Assembly: GCA_013396525.1 (NCBI GenBank)
Contig: VWYX01000352.1
Location: 66,337-130,336 of the forward strand
Direction: 5' to 3'
DNA length: 64,000 nt
DNA from: Chaetorhynchus papuensis
Taxonomy: Eukaryota > Chordata > Aves > Passeriformes > Rhipiduridae
Positions 1-13,272 of this stretch are shown one piece after another. The position numbers were made by a program, and so were the translations under genes. The notes below the pieces were generated by a model, which worked only from the letters and a program-made list of their open reading frames with translations, made no database searches and was not told where the DNA came from. Position 1 is the first letter of the stretch; the number at the start of each line of letters is the position of its first letter.

Positions 1-148
1 GAAAGACCTACTTCTGCATATTTTCTTTAAAATTTCTGAGGTGTATGCCCTGTGAGCACGGGTATCTGATTGCCTGAGTACAAAAGAGGATGGCACCGTG
101 GAAATCAACAATGGAACAGCCTTTGCCATTGTTTTATCACATCCTAGC

Positions 149-161
149 AATAAAAAATAAA
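149..161 (+). promoter_or_regulatory. Paired AATAAA poly(A)-signal hexamers, possible gene 3' end
   Basis: Two AATAAA hexamers sit back to back at 149-154 and 156-161, with a short GT-containing stretch (catgtgttc) about 15-20 bases downstream. This could be the cleavage signal of a plus-strand transcript entering from beyond the left edge of the window. In DNA this AT-rich the hexamer is common by chance, and no coding sequence is seen upstream in the 150 bases available, so the call is weak. Confidence 0.15.
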
Positions 162-458
162 GCTGCATGGAAAAGCATGTGTTCAGTCCACAAAATCATG
201 ACCTACCCACTGTCAATAGAAGAAATAGTCTTCCAGTTTTCTCTGATGCTGTAACCTAAGTTACAACTCACAAGTTATTAGAGTTCAAATATCCACTACT
301 GGGAGTGCCTGAGGAGGCTGTCCGCTGCAGGCTTGTGGATTAAGGGTATAAAGACTTTCAGGTAAACACTAACCAGAGAAAATGGCCTGGATCCACTGCA
401 GTTTGAGCAGTGATGCAGGAGCACCTGAGTGTCATGCAGCACCTTCTGCATCGTGGGG

Positions 459-484
459 TATGTGATACCATTATGTGATACCAT
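459..484. repeat. Perfect 13-bp tandem duplication (2 copies)
   Basis: The unit TATGTGATACCAT occurs twice head to tail at 459-471 and 472-484 with no mismatch. It is a local replication-slippage type duplication and has no evident function. Confidence 0.85.
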
Positions 485-3160
485 TAGGCCTTAGGAAAAC
501 ACAGTCAGCAAAACGAACTCTCGGCTCTTGCAATGAACTGAATGAAGAAGTGTACAATGGAGCACAGAAAAAGCACATAATGATTTATTTGCCTGTTTCT
601 TCCAGGGAATAGGAACCACAACAACACATAAACATGTATTCTTAAGGTGGAGTAGTTGCAGTCAATCTGAGTTTTATTAATACTAACCAGTGAACAAAAG
701 CAGTTGCTCAAAAGTTGCAAATACTTATTTCCTGTAAACCTGCTGTTTGTCCCTGACTTAAAACATGTGGTTTGTCTCCTACACGCACTTTCTTGGATCA
801 GGGACAAGATGTCCTTTTGAAGAACATATGAGACACGCTAGAGATCCACAGAAGGGAAGGGATCTACAGGATATGGTGGATTCAGGCAAAGAGCGCCCTA
901 AGGATCAGGATGCCTTTAAGAGAGCATTCCCTGTCATCCCTCCTTTCAGACTTACAAACACCCAGCCAGCCCATCTTAGAATGAACAGTGTGGCCAGCTG
1001 AGAAAAGCAGCCATATGAGAGCCTCTGTATACATCCCACATTACCAGTGGCAGAAAAAACAAAGGGTGAGTATAGAAAACTGCAAATTTGGTCCAGTTCA
1101 CAGTAAAAAGAGGTGTGCTACTGATTCTTCCCAGACTTCTTTCTCTTCCAAATGTCTCCCAATTACACCTAACATTTCCCTATTATCTATCATTCTCCCT
1201 TAAAGTACTACAAGTGTTTTATTATGGGCTCTGGAAAATGACCCTAAAGGAAATACTTGACATTATTTCCTTAAATGAAATGAAAAAAATTTTCATCCCT
1301 GAAATGAAACATAGGTTCTTCATGGATTCTACTCTTCCATAAACAAATCTAAGATGATTTCGTTGCTCTTGAATAAGATAAGACAAACTCCATTTCTGGT
1401 TTAATCCTAACCAGAGCTAATAAACAAAATAAGATGACAGAACTTAAACAGGTCTCTGGGTCACTGGTCTGAATCCTTTACCACTGTTTTCAGTATTGTG
1501 TTTTCCCTTTCATTAACTCATCGGGCTCTGACAATTGTCTTAGGTAGACTTGGTGGCTTTCTCCCCTCAAATAAAAGTCACTTCCTCAAGGCAGTTCCAA
1601 GACAAGGGGAGGATAAAATCCAAGCATCCTCAGTCTCAGTCACTCGCTCTGTTATAACACCAAAACAGAAACATGTCCCAAATGATGTCGAAGGTGGATC
1701 ACGCTCATATGCTATATAGGGAAAGAAAACTGTATTGTCTTTCTCCAATTCGCTGGAATTCTCATGAGAGAACAATGACCAAGATAAAAGCTCAGCAAAG
1801 ACAAATAAACAACTCCACCTCTTCCTGAAAAGATGTGAAAATAATGTTAACTGGAGAGAGCTTTGTTTTGCTTTTGCTTCCTCTGCAACACAGAGAATGT
1901 TAATGAATTACACCGTTAACTGGAACATAATTTTGTTTGTAAGGGATCAGGGGCAATTTAGACATGGGACTAGCAGATAATGAGAGGCAACTGGGAGTTT
2001 TTGGATGAGTTCAGAAATTGGCATATGAAAATAATAATTATAGATTTTACAGTATTTACTGGCAAATACTATGGAAGAAACCTCTTTATTTTTAACTGTG
2101 AACCCTGGTAGAAAGGGAATTAGGACACCTGGCATTAAAATCTCCTCAAATCCCTCAAAGCTTTAACTGAAGATCTAATGCTTTAGCTGGTACACTGGCG
2201 TTTGCTTAGCTGATACAAATCATATTTCCAGGAACATTTGTACATTATACTCCCAGATGTCAGCCAGATGATACAAGGATATTTTGGCTTGGAAGCTTCT
2301 TTTCTCCTTTTCTGTTTTGCTTAAGAAGTAAAGAATTGCTTGTATGTTGTTTACAAAGATTTCAGCATGATGACTGCTATTTTAGCCACTAACACAAACA
2401 ACCTTGACAATCAGAATGCATTTTTTTCAACCTTCTTCATCCAGACAAGTAACCAGTCATCAATTACAATCCCACACATGAAATACAAATTTAGCAGTAC
2501 AGAAATGAAAACTAAAGCAATTTGTACCTTTACTATTCCAAGGGGATTCATTCTTCCTCTGTTTACTATGAAATATTACCTCTCTTGAAGTCAAAGTTAT
2601 ATCAGTGTCACCGACCTTAAGTTGAATCATAGTAAGAAGATGATATCCTGGCATTCCTGGCACCATGTCCTCATTATTGAGCTTTCTATTTACCATGTGT
2701 TTTAAAACAATGCTCAAGCATTTGTTTTCCTTAGGTTGCAGTCAAGTTTGATTTATTTGAGTTGATATCATCAAATTTAACACTGAAAAGTGCATTTTAG
2801 AAAGCCTGATTTTTAATTGATGTCCATTGAACAAATTAACTTTATCAGCAAAATATGTAAAATGTTTTTTTACCCACTACATAATATTTCTTAATAATAG
2901 CTGTCATGGCACTAACAATCTGAAATGCAAAAGCATATGCATGTCTATGGAAATACAGGTTTCTGTATACAGCTTGGAAAACAGAAAGACATTTCTGACC
3001 GAAGGATCCTATTTCACTTATGGCTCCTATCCCTCTTTTGTCTCGGAAACAACCAGAATATTAATATGGGTGTCCATTCTTCTACTGCACTGGTCTGTCA
3101 TTTTCCCTATTTGTAAAATTATTGCTCCCAGTAACACAGCATTTCCCACACCTGGATGTA

Positions 3161-3182
3161 CACACACACACACACACACACA
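3161..3182. repeat. (CA)11 microsatellite
   Basis: Eleven uninterrupted CA units, followed by a degenerate CA/TA-rich stretch with further ACACA runs to about 3215. It is a simple dinucleotide repeat and likely length-polymorphic. Confidence 0.95.
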
Positions 3183-5312
3183 GATACAGACACACATATA
3201 TGTGCACAGACACATGCTGATCACAGTACATTCTAAATTAGCTGGGTAGATAAAGGAAGAGAGCTCTGTATCTTGCTGGCTCTTTCAGGAAACCATGTCC
3301 CATAAAATGTAATGGAAATGCTCTAAGTGGTGCACCTCAATCCCCCACACTCCTGAAGGTACTCTGTGTCTTCACTGCTGGAGTGCACATTTGAGTGTAT
3401 GGGCACAGTTGCAACGAGCCTCTCAACACTTCCCTGTGCCCAAGACAAAAACTTTATCACTTTGCAGCCCAACCCTGAATATACCTCTGCAACTCCTAAC
3501 CAACTCCAGCATGGTGAATGAAGCCACTCAGGGTTTAAAAGAAGGTTGCAGAGGTGCCTCTTTTAAAACTCTCCTCCTGGTGATGAATGAAAATTGGTGA
3601 CTAAACACCAATTCTACTGATCAGTGTTACCCCTTATTTACCTTCTTTTTGGTCTGCTCCATCTATTGCTTTTGTCTTCCACTCAAACTGCTTGTAGCAG
3701 GGATCACCTCTGGGCTGGTATGACACAGGCCAAATGCTGTGTGGCTCTGCAATGTCCCTAGGTTACCTGGGCACTAAGGGCCATGCTCATCCTTCTTTAT
3801 TTTAGGGAGCAATGTAGGTGCCTCATTTGGGAATGTGTCCAAACTGCTATCTCCACAGAGGAGAAAACAGCGTTTTGTCAAGACAGCTAAGCCTCAGTAA
3901 TGTCTGGAGAGGTTTTAAAGTTCTTCTCTCACTCCTTGGTCTAGAGAAGAAATCTAGAGCAGATATGCCTCACAGAGCATCATAAACTAGTTGGAATACT
4001 CTGGGTTTATGTAACAAATATAAAAAACCTCCATGTACCGTATCACAATCCACAATAACCACCCTCCCTGTGCAGGGCTCTGTTACACTACCACAACAAC
4101 TAATTTTGTGTGATGGGCTGGCATGGAATTATCATTCTCATTTTCCTTGAACATGAGGCCAGAATTTAAATCCAAACCCTGATGGGCTTTTTCATACAGT
4201 ATTTCAAATTGGTCTGTTTGTATGGGAAGTCAAAATAACTGCGTCAGTTCCTAGGATATTTGGCTGAACCTGATGTCTCTATTTTTGAGCATATGGTTTA
4301 TTGAATTGTAATACTTTTCAAGATAATTCCAACTGCCCTATTCTGAAGGATTTGTATTCTCAAGTAGAACATGCACAAGAATAAAGATTTTGATTGCAGC
4401 TTTAATATCAAAGTAATATGTTTCAATTGACTAAGCAGGCCACTAGCAATTTAGATAAAGGAATGCAATATAACAATTAATGAGCTATACACAAATTCCT
4501 CATTGTTCATTAACCCTTCAGAAGCTGCCTATTTGCATACAGCCCATGTCTTCCCTTCATTTTGCCCACACTCCAAAAGATGGTAGAGTACTCAAAATAT
4601 GTTGCTAAGAGGTCGTTTTAATGTATGGCAAGTGACATGCATACACATTATGAAATAATACGTACAAAGCACTGGTAATGGCCCTAACAGAGGTAATGGA
4701 ATTTACTGTAATTTCTACTGGGTAAAATTTTAGATAATATCCATTACAAAATCAGCTATCTCAGACAGAGCTGGGTTTGCAAGATCAGTCAGCCTGGGGC
4801 AAAACTCTACTTGAAAGAGCAGCAGGATAGGAAAGCTTCCAGGGAATGGGTTGACCACACCCTTATTTTTGAATTCAGCCCCAGCAAAAAGCAAAACAAC
4901 CCAAGGACTACTCTGTTTGTTCATGCAATGTTTTTCTTTAGCGGCACAGCAAACACCTCATCCTTTTGTTGCACTTGTTGCAGCAACTGGTTTGATCTGG
5001 AGGGGTCCAGATCCAGCAGTTATATGGTTTCATGAAAACCAGAACCTATCTCATATAGTTCTTTGACCTTGTGGGTTGTGCTAAAAAGGCTGGAATTATT
5101 AACCCTGAAAAACATCATAAAAGTCCAAATTATTTCTTCCCTTTTGTTTTCTTGATTCTGCCAAGACTTCTTTGTGAGGTCCTTGAGGTGGGAGCATTAG
5201 AGTCAGTTACCACAGCTGCTTGTTCCCTTTGGATGTTCTCATTTCTCCCTATTCTTTTGGCTCCATTTGCATATTTGCTTGATTATTTGACAAAGTAGTT
5301 TAGGTTGGAAAT
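3183..5312. other. Non-coding single-copy DNA, nothing identified
   Basis: No coding exon or named repeat is supported. Around 4130-4170 a stretch (attatcattctcattttcc) faintly recalls the MIR/L2 3' region but is too short and diverged to call. An ATTTGCAT octamer lies at 4531-4538, a POU-factor type site expected by chance at this base composition. Confidence 0.55.
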
Positions 5313-5328
5313 TATATATATATATATA
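5313..5328. repeat. (TA)8 microsatellite
   Basis: Eight TA units in an AT-rich setting. Simple sequence repeat. Confidence 0.9.
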
Positions 5329-5462
5329 CATAGATGTATATTAGCTGGAGTAAATAAGAGTGTTCCTACTGATGATAGGGGAAATATAGCACAGTAGGCT
5401 ACAACTTAGAAGTTTTCATTACTGAATTTGACATTCAGGTGACCTACATACAAATGACACAA

Positions 5463-5605
5463 AATTATCATTCCTGTCTAACAAACGGGTAGCAGAGATG
5501 TGAGGTATATTAAAGAGGTTTTCCCAAGGACACACTGCAAGTCTTTAACTGAGACAGAGCTCAAGTAAAGGGCTCCTGGAGGCCGTCCCAGCATCCCATC
5601 CTCCT
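5463..5605 (-). mobile_element. MIR-like SINE relic
   Basis: Read on the plus strand, the segment follows the reverse complement of the MIR core. It runs from attatcattcctgt, through gaggtt...cccaaggacacac.gcaagt, to gagacagagctcaa and a trailing ctcctgg. These match, in order, the MIR phrases for the 'taacctctctg', 'gtgaccttgggcaagt' and 'agagctgggat' regions as I remember them. Divergence is high, as expected for an element that stopped moving before the amniote radiation. An L2 tail is the main alternative. The boundaries are approximate. Confidence 0.6.
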
Positions 5606-7565
5606 GGCAACTGAAAACACTAAAAGGTCATAAAAGTGTATGAGACAACTGAGTGAATCATGTCCGTAATTCATTCACTTGAGCTTTGTTTTCATTCATA
5701 AACTCATCAAAGATCAGAGCCCCTGAAGTGAATTATAGTCCCATCTCCACTGAAAAGCTGTTTGTTAATCTCAGACAGACCTTTGCCTTTATGGCTATGC
5801 AGTGGGTGCAGTTAATATACTTTCATTTCCTTTTTTATTGTTAGCTCAGATATTAATGATGCCAGCTGTATTCCCAGCTCTACCAACAGGCTGGGGTTAA
5901 ACCATGACATCAAGGAATACCTGTACAGACCAGTATCCCACCTGCATGGTAAATGGATTCCCTTTTCCACAGTGCTTGTGCAAACCTACCTCCACACCCA
6001 TGGCAGTTGGTAGGTAAAGGCCCTTCTAATTAAATGGATTTTGGATCAGCTCCACTCTTCCTAGTCCTGAATCACCAACCTATTGGTATTGGACCAATAT
6101 TACTCGATATTCAAATAAGGATATGAAATGGCCTCTTTTAGCTCTTCATCTGAGCCTAAGCAAGTTGGGAGAGGAGGAGTCTGCAGGGCAGGAGATGTTT
6201 TTCTCTTGCCCATGGAGCAGAGCAGCCCAAGAAGAGATGTTTTGTGACTGTGGCTTCCTCACAGCTCATGGACAAGGTAGCAGTCCTTCTGCAAATGAAA
6301 GGTTCATTCTAGGCAAGTTTTTAAAATTTTTCCTTAGACAGAGAAGGAAAGGTCTGCATTTACAAAGGAAAAGACTCCCTTGCTCTAAGCAGCACTTAGT
6401 GACCAGTCTCTGCTGCAGTAAATAATACTTAAAAATAAGTACTTTCTCATAAAATATAAGATCCTTGACATCTTTGTTTCAAAGCATTTCTAATTGCTAT
6501 TTAAGGAAATTAATGCACTAAGATTGCATTGTCGCAAGAGACTGTGGCCATGTAAATTCCTGTGGCTTTCTGATATGTCTGCTTAGTAGCTCTTCCAGTT
6601 GTTTCATACAATATTTGTATGTATAGCACAAATTTAATTGTTACTGAGGCTCACCAGTACCATGAAATTATAAATTTTAATTTCAAAATATTTGTATACA
6701 ACCAAACAAATTCAGAGTGGACAGTAACAATATTCAGGCTACAAGCAAATAGAAAAGGAAACAGACAAAAAACAACCCATAATTTTAGAGCTGGGGCTTT
6801 TGACTACTTTGGAAAAAAGATTTCAGAAAAAATCCTACTCTGCATTTTCTCCCCTGGTACATCAAAGTTAAAAATCAAATCAATACCATCTTAGTATTAG
6901 ACGGTGGTGACAGCATGCGGACACCAGTGCTGTAATTAAAAAGCCATTCAGCTCAGTTGGTAAAATGTAATTTTAGCTGTAGTCACTGGCTGTTTCTAAG
7001 CAATCTATTTACCCCAAAACGTCCTCAGGCATGGACTGAAGAGTGTGAAATGATCGAATTTTAGTTATCCTCATACATAACAAATTTCAATTATAATTCC
7101 TACTGTAAAAAATGTTATAATAATATTATGCTGAAGTCCCTATCCTAACTGACACCAGGGATAGAAGAGGAGGAAGAAACTTTCTCTGCTTTACCACTTC
7201 CATTAGTCTCATTTTACATGGGACTTCGTCCCTGAACCTGTAGAGGGGCTAATCCCAGCTGGTGACTGAGGCAACACCCTGTCCTGCTCTGGTCCATGGC
7301 CCACACCAAGAGACCATCGTGGGAAATTGCTGTGTGATTTCCCCCTGCTCCGGCAAGGACAGTCAGAGGAATGTCCCTCATTGCTTAGAGACTGGCAGAG
7401 CTCTGGCTTCAGATGCTGCTCACAGGAAAAGCTTAGGGCCAGTCATTAAAGTAGCAGCTAAATTAATGGTAAGAAAACAAAGTAAAATGCACACAGCATT
7501 TAACTTTCTAAGCTAAAACTATCAACCAATTAAACCAAAGAGCATGCCTGAATTAAATATTAAGC
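5606..7565. other. Non-coding single-copy DNA, nothing identified
   Basis: No recognisable exon, repeat or RNA gene. A 100-codon open frame at 6123-6425 has no family resemblance and no convincing splice sites, and I regard it as chance. Confidence 0.55.
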
Positions 7566-7615
7566 TTATTTACAGATAAGAAAACTGAGGCAGAAAATCA
7601 AAAGGCCAGTTTTGA
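7566..7615 (-). mobile_element. Short MIR/L2-like relic
   Basis: The phrase ttacagataagaaaactgag followed by gcagaaaat matches the best-preserved stretch of reverse-complement MIR/L2 (ttacagatgaggaaactgag, then gcacagag). Only about 50 bases are recognisable, so assigning it to MIR or L2 is not possible by eye. Confidence 0.5.
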
Positions 7616-10600
7616 GGACAGTGCTTCAAAACTGTTCTACAATCAGTATTTCTTTTGGGTTAACTTATTTATTTCTAAAATGCTCTGTGCCCATAAGCAA
7701 TTTTGTAACAATTGTAAATCATCTGATATTCTACTGCACACTATGAAATCCACAGAGATGGACCTGTCCTCAATGCCACAGGTGTGTTTGCATCCCCAAC
7801 CCCATTCACATCCATATCCCCATCTGTATCCACATCCCCTTCACTGTCTGCACATCTGCTTGCTTCTCCGACTGCTTGGCCAGCTCCCAAGGTCCCTTCC
7901 ACTGTACCACCCTGCCATGGACTTATCCTGGAGGGAGCCAACTTGATGGTTAAAAGCAAGTGCTGCTTCGGAACCCCTGAACTGTCCTTCTCTTCTCAGC
8001 AGTCCAGGGGCAATAGGATACTCTTCCCCATCAATCACAGCAAAAACTGTTCCACCAGCACATGAATGTGAGGGTGTGAAGGCTTTTGGAATGATTTATA
8101 AACATCTTCCATAGTCTGACAAGACTTCTAGACCTCAGGAGATGTGTGTCTGTGTTAGGCAGTTGCTGTAGCCAAGGGTTTCACAACTCACCTCTATGTA
8201 CTCATAGTGGGGCATGATGCAGGCCAGGAGACTGGTTTTGAAAGCAGTCATCAGTTTGATGAAACCAGAATCTGTCAGAGACTTGGAGATCCAGCAGGTC
8301 CCCAAATCACAGGCTGGACTGGTTGGCACAGGGAATGTAAGTGCAGTAGTAAACGCAATAATTTTGGGTAAATATGGAATAAAAGTTTCTTTTTTTTTCA
8401 GGAAGGGCAGAAATAAAAGCAGAAGCAGAGATATAATCTATTTGCTTAATTCTGTGCTAGACCTTACGGGAAAAATAGGAGATATTCAGATAAGAAGACA
8501 AATCACACTGTAATATGCAGTGCAAATGCATATGCAACTTGTCATTTCCTACTCTCAGTTCTTGTCATAGTAGCTATTATTCTCTCACCTTTGCTCAGTG
8601 GCAGTAGCAAAAGCAGTGGTGGGCAGCTAGAAATACCGTATGCGTTACAAGGCAGATGGTTTGAAGTACAGCCACTTCAATTGTAGTGTCAGATAAAAAG
8701 TTTAGAACCATTTTCCTGACTCTCAGTTTCATCAGCGTCTTCAGACTCGAGGCAATGAGCTAAACGGGCCAAGTCTTACAGAACACAGGTTTCCATCCCT
8801 TTGGGCTGCTGTAGGGTGCAGGTTATTGTACTCTGCATGTTAAAAAGTAAAAACATAAACTAGAGAGTGTGACCAAATCTGGCATGCTGATGACTCCAGC
8901 TCCTGCAGCAAAGAGAAGGCATCAGGCAAGCAGCAGCAAGAAAGCAAATGTTCTTAGTTTCTCACATCCTCTCTGCAGAACTCTTTACTCCTTGGGGGGA
9001 GGTGCTGCACTGTAGCATCCTTCAAAGGAATGTCAGCTTGCAGAAACACACATACAATTACTGGCCTGTCTCTGCTGCTTCTCTTTAGCTAGTCAAGCCA
9101 AGTTCCTAACAACCCTATTACACCTGGCATTTTCTCCCCATCCTTGAAAATTGCCATTGCTGCTCAGTTTCCTTTCCATATACGCTTCCTTCTTATGACA
9201 GCTCAGAAGGTCTACCAAAATGGGGGATCTTTTTCTATGTCTGCTACAGTTTGTCATGGCCAAGCTCAGTGAAACCTGAGAACAAACATTCCCAAATGTA
9301 TGAAAAAAAAATCATCACAATTTTATAACTGTTTGCATGGCAAGGTTAAAATTTAGGGGCAAGCGGCTTGGATTTTAGTGCAGCTGCTGACACAGAGAAG
9401 AGCCCAGGGACTGGGGCCCTCACTGTCTCTGATTTGCATCAGAGGCAAAATGAACCCAGAGAGGAGAGGACGTGTTCAGACAACGCTCACACACATCCCA
9501 AGGGAAGGGTGAAATGATGGAGGAATACAATGATGTTTTCTGAAGCATGGTAAATGGGAGAGAAAAGGACAGAGAAGGGTTAGAGGGAGCTCATAAGGAT
9601 GACTGAGAGGCAAACAGACCACCCTGGTGGCTTTTAGGGAGGGCAAAAATCCTCCCTCAGCCTTTGGTGTAGCACAGTGTCCAGCCTGTCAAAATGCCTT
9701 ATTTTGGGGTACACATCTCACTCTATTCCTGCAAGGCAGAAAGGACAAGGGACTCCTGGAATGCTCCAAATGTCCCCTTTTGCTGTCCTCTGAGAAGAGA
9801 ATATCCATTAGCTTCCGATCTGCATTGCTTCATGTGGTCTTGAAGGCAGAAACTTATCTGTGCAACATTTATTTTTAGGTTTTCAAAAGATTCTAGCTTA
9901 CTGTATTGGCATACAGTGATCACTATTTCTCCCTGCTGTCAATAGTTAAAACAACATTAATTGACACTGGATTTATATTCATGGTATGTTTCTGGAGCAA
10001 TTCATTAAAATGTCCAGGCTTACTGCCATAAAAACCAAATATGGACTAAAGTAGATCTCATATACAGTCTTGTAGGACCCCTGTGATGCACTGGGAGGGC
10101 TTCTCACCACAAAGTGACCAGTACCTTAGTCATTAACCACACGTGCCTATTTATTCAAAATTAAGAGCAAAATATGTTCCTCACCCTTTCCTAGATGCCT
10201 TCTTCATTGCTGTGTACAACATTCAGCTGAACAAGCTGTTAAGTGGGAAAAGGAGTAGGAGGTGACCAGCTTTCCCTTCATCCTTTCAACTAGTGAGCAA
10301 AACAGCACACAGTAACTATCAGGGGGAGCACATATTTTTTAGTAGCCTGCAGGCTAAACATCCCTCCTCCATCTACCTGTCTATCTTCCCAATGCATGTT
10401 GCACTCTCACTCCCAAAGTGCTCAGAATATGCAGAAAGAGCTCCCAGGAAAGCCTGAGGAGCAGAACTCAACCTGGCTCTTCCCGGATAGTTAGATGAAT
10501 ACCAGTACTTCCTTTTCCTGCTCATAAATATGAGCAAAAAGGTAATTTTATCACTGCAATAGATGACGCAGTATTTCTCAAGACTGAAGGATCCTAAGCT

Positions 10601-13253
10601 ACCAAATACCTAAAGTACAGATTGCTGATATTCAGGAGAGTATAACAGGGCTTTGGTACTGTTTTATACTGCTCCCTAGATATCCCCTTCTGGCCACTGT
10701 ATGGGAACAGGCTACTCAGTAGGCGGCTCTTTGGTTGGACTTTGATGCTAGGAAGTTCCCTAGGATCTTAAATGATTTCCAGATTTCTGAAACACCTTAG
10801 TACTGGTGAGCCTTCTATGACAAGCCTTGCAGCATGATGAGGATATGGTCTCACGTGCTCACAGAGTCCAAAGTCTGGTGCCCAGGACACAGAGTATCTG
10901 TATTAATAACCTCAGTACACTTTCGATGCATCTATATGGGTAAATCAAACACGCCCAGGACTGTTTTCTGGCCAACTGGCCTGGAACAGCTTGGATCCAT
11001 ATACACACAGACTGCCTAATGGGAATGGTCTCTGGAATGACCTAACTTCTGTAGCATGTCCAGGAATTGGGAGAGCACTAGTTGGACTGGTCAAAACTGT
11101 GCCAAGGACCCTTCGAGCAATTTAATGGTTCAGACAATCAAGTTTCAGTGCCAGAGGATTTTCATTCAAGTTGTTTAATTTACTTGGGTAGCATTAGCCT
11201 TAGGGAACCCAAAAGTCTAAGCTCATTGACAGCCTTCTATACATCATCTACTATTATTAGCAAGAGTAATAGCACTTTCTTGATTGATGTACATTATCTT
11301 CCTAACACCAGCTTTGAAATGGTCTGCTCCGAAGGAGCAATCAGGATTGGCAAGCTTCCAGGTAGTCCCATCTATTGCCAGTCAGCCTAGGTCTGAAGCT
11401 CTATTGTCCCACGGTCCCTGCCAGTTGGGCAGGCCTAAAAGAACCAAATGAAATTGTTCATAGAAAAAAATAGGTCAGCAGCCTTCACAGCTCTTCCTCC
11501 TTAATAGTTTGGTTCACACCATGGGTGTCCATATGTTTGCAGTGACCTGCTTGTGGCTGGCACCCCAGCAATCTTTCCTCCAGGGTGTCTGATCCTGCCC
11601 TGGAAGTGGTGCTGGCTGCAGAGAGCAGAGGGATGTTGGGATGAACTAGGGATGGAAGCTGTATTTTTTGACACTAGAATTCTTTTGGCTTTTAGAGAGA
11701 TGAAAATCTCACAAAAAGCATAATGAAACACCCTATGGAATGGGAATTTTTACCATGGAGCTAGCAAGAACATGGCTCTGCACTGAGTTTCTATCTCTGT
11801 TCTTTAACAGCTGACTGTGTGCTGTTTTACCATTCTTTTAGCAGATGGCAAAGGCACTTAATCTGAAACAGCCGGACTTCTCTCTGAAACAAATACAAAC
11901 ATTTCCTGCAGAACACAGTATGATGTAAACCCAGTGGCCAGAGTAGTTTACTGGTGACATCCTCCCAGGCCCTCTAAGAAGTATTTGCAGACAGGCAGCT
12001 CTTGATTCCCAGACCATGGCGAGTAGTGGGAAGCCTCCTCCATGGCAGAGTCATCCTGTGGGGAGCACTCTGCTCCAGGAACTCCACTGTGGGTCCCATC
12101 TGAAGCATGCCATCAGGCTCAACTCTGCATTTCAGACTGGTACAGGTCTCACAGAAGTAAGGTGGGAATCTTTTCAGTTGACTTTGGGGCAGTAGTGTCA
12201 GGCAGGCTCTCATCCCCAGGAATGCATGAACAGAAAGTCTCCAAGTCATGGTGGGAGCTCAGGAAATCACTGGATCCATTTTTTTCTTTATAATTGAGAC
12301 AGATTAGAGACTGTGTGCCCCGTTCTTGGCAATCTCACATTTCCATCTTTTTCCGAGCTTTGGCTAAGCAGAGACAGCATCCAGCTCAGGAGCAGCAGCC
12401 GGACTCTCACTCTGATGTAGGATAGTTGCATAATGTCATGTGTTCTCTTCTGTTCTCCTCCCTCACCTCACTGGGGATCTCTTGTGATAAAAACAGTAAA
12501 AGGCTCTTGATTTATTTTGCTGACTAGAACATTTCATTATATTGATTCAGCTCATGAAAGCCCCACAAGGAAATGGAAAATAGCCCATTATTTTTAATTT
12601 CCAATTGGAAAAGTTACAACACATTTCTATTTATGATGTGCATTTTTTTTTATTTTTTTAATCTAAATCATCAAATTCAGCACTTATTTTTAGAACAGTC
12701 TATTTCCATCGTTAAGGAAAGACTAAGGTTTGAACTTGTGTTTCTCTATATCACAAGCTGCTGAGGTTCAAAGAGATTATTCATTTATATTTTGCACAGA
12801 GTTGGTGAGGAGGTGAAACTGCCAAATATCCTGAACTTCTCTATTTTGGGAAAATGGTGGGCTAGGATGATCTTATAAAATATATTCACGGCTTAAATTG
12901 AACAATTTAACACTCTGAAGCTTAAGTAAAAAATTAATAGAAGGCAAATCTTTGAAGTAGTGGCATGTATGTAAGCCTCTTGTCCCCTGCAGCCAAAAAA
13001 AAAAAGTCATCAAGGCTTCAGACAAGCAGCATTAAGCATTTGAATTCTCCACAAAAATATTCATGATGTAGAGCAATTACTTGTTTCTGATACTAGAGAA
13101 AAGTTGATAAAATGTGTTTATTTTGCCTCTCTCTGTATAATATCCTTTGGAATATGCACTTTACATGACTTCTGCCTCATGGTAGATTGATCTCTTGTGG
13201 TGTAATCATATACCCCCATGCACATTCACACGTGTACCTATATATTTATACAT
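7616..13253. other. Long non-coding stretch; one exon-like segment on the minus strand
   Basis: Nothing here is recognisable as a gene, transposon or structural RNA except the separately listed exon-like segment at 8192-8318. Other frames (for example 11082-11390) are isolated, have unremarkable composition and lack a start context or splice flanks that would support them. A 7-bp inverted repeat with a tetraloop (CTCTGAT/ATCAGAG, 9427-9444) holds an ATTTGCAT octamer. It is short enough to be chance. Confidence 0.5.
8192..8318 (-). other. Exon-like segment with strong splice donor (unidentified)
   Basis: On the minus strand an open frame runs to TACATAGAG followed by a near-consensus donor GTGAGTTG (donor GT at 8191-8190). 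The segment can begin after an AG at 8320-8319, preceded by a moderately pyrimidine-rich run, giving 127 nt. The frame reads through as ...SLTDSGFIKLMTAFKTSL then LACIMPHYEYIE. I do not recognise a protein family in it. It could be a real exon of a gene spanning the region, a decayed pseudogene exon, or chance. No partner exon in a compatible phase was found nearby. Confidence 0.2.
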
Positions 13254-13272
13254 ACACACACACACACACACA
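13254..13272. repeat. (CA)9 microsatellite
   Basis: Nine CA units preceded by a tatatttatacata stretch. Simple sequence repeat. Confidence 0.93.

Larger units (their letters stand above)
1..3160. other. AT-rich single-copy DNA, no gene seen
   Basis: Apart from the paired AATAAA and the 13-bp duplication, I see no coding exon, no recognisable transposon and no RNA gene here. Open frames are under 90 codons, overlap on opposite strands and show no protein family I know. Ordinary non-coding amniote DNA is the simplest reading. Confidence 0.6.

Noticed and set aside
6947..6963. Phrase 'agctcagttggta' resembling a tRNA D-arm / A box
   Set aside because: No B box (GGTTCRANNCC) at the right distance and no cloverleaf. 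A single short match is expected by chance.
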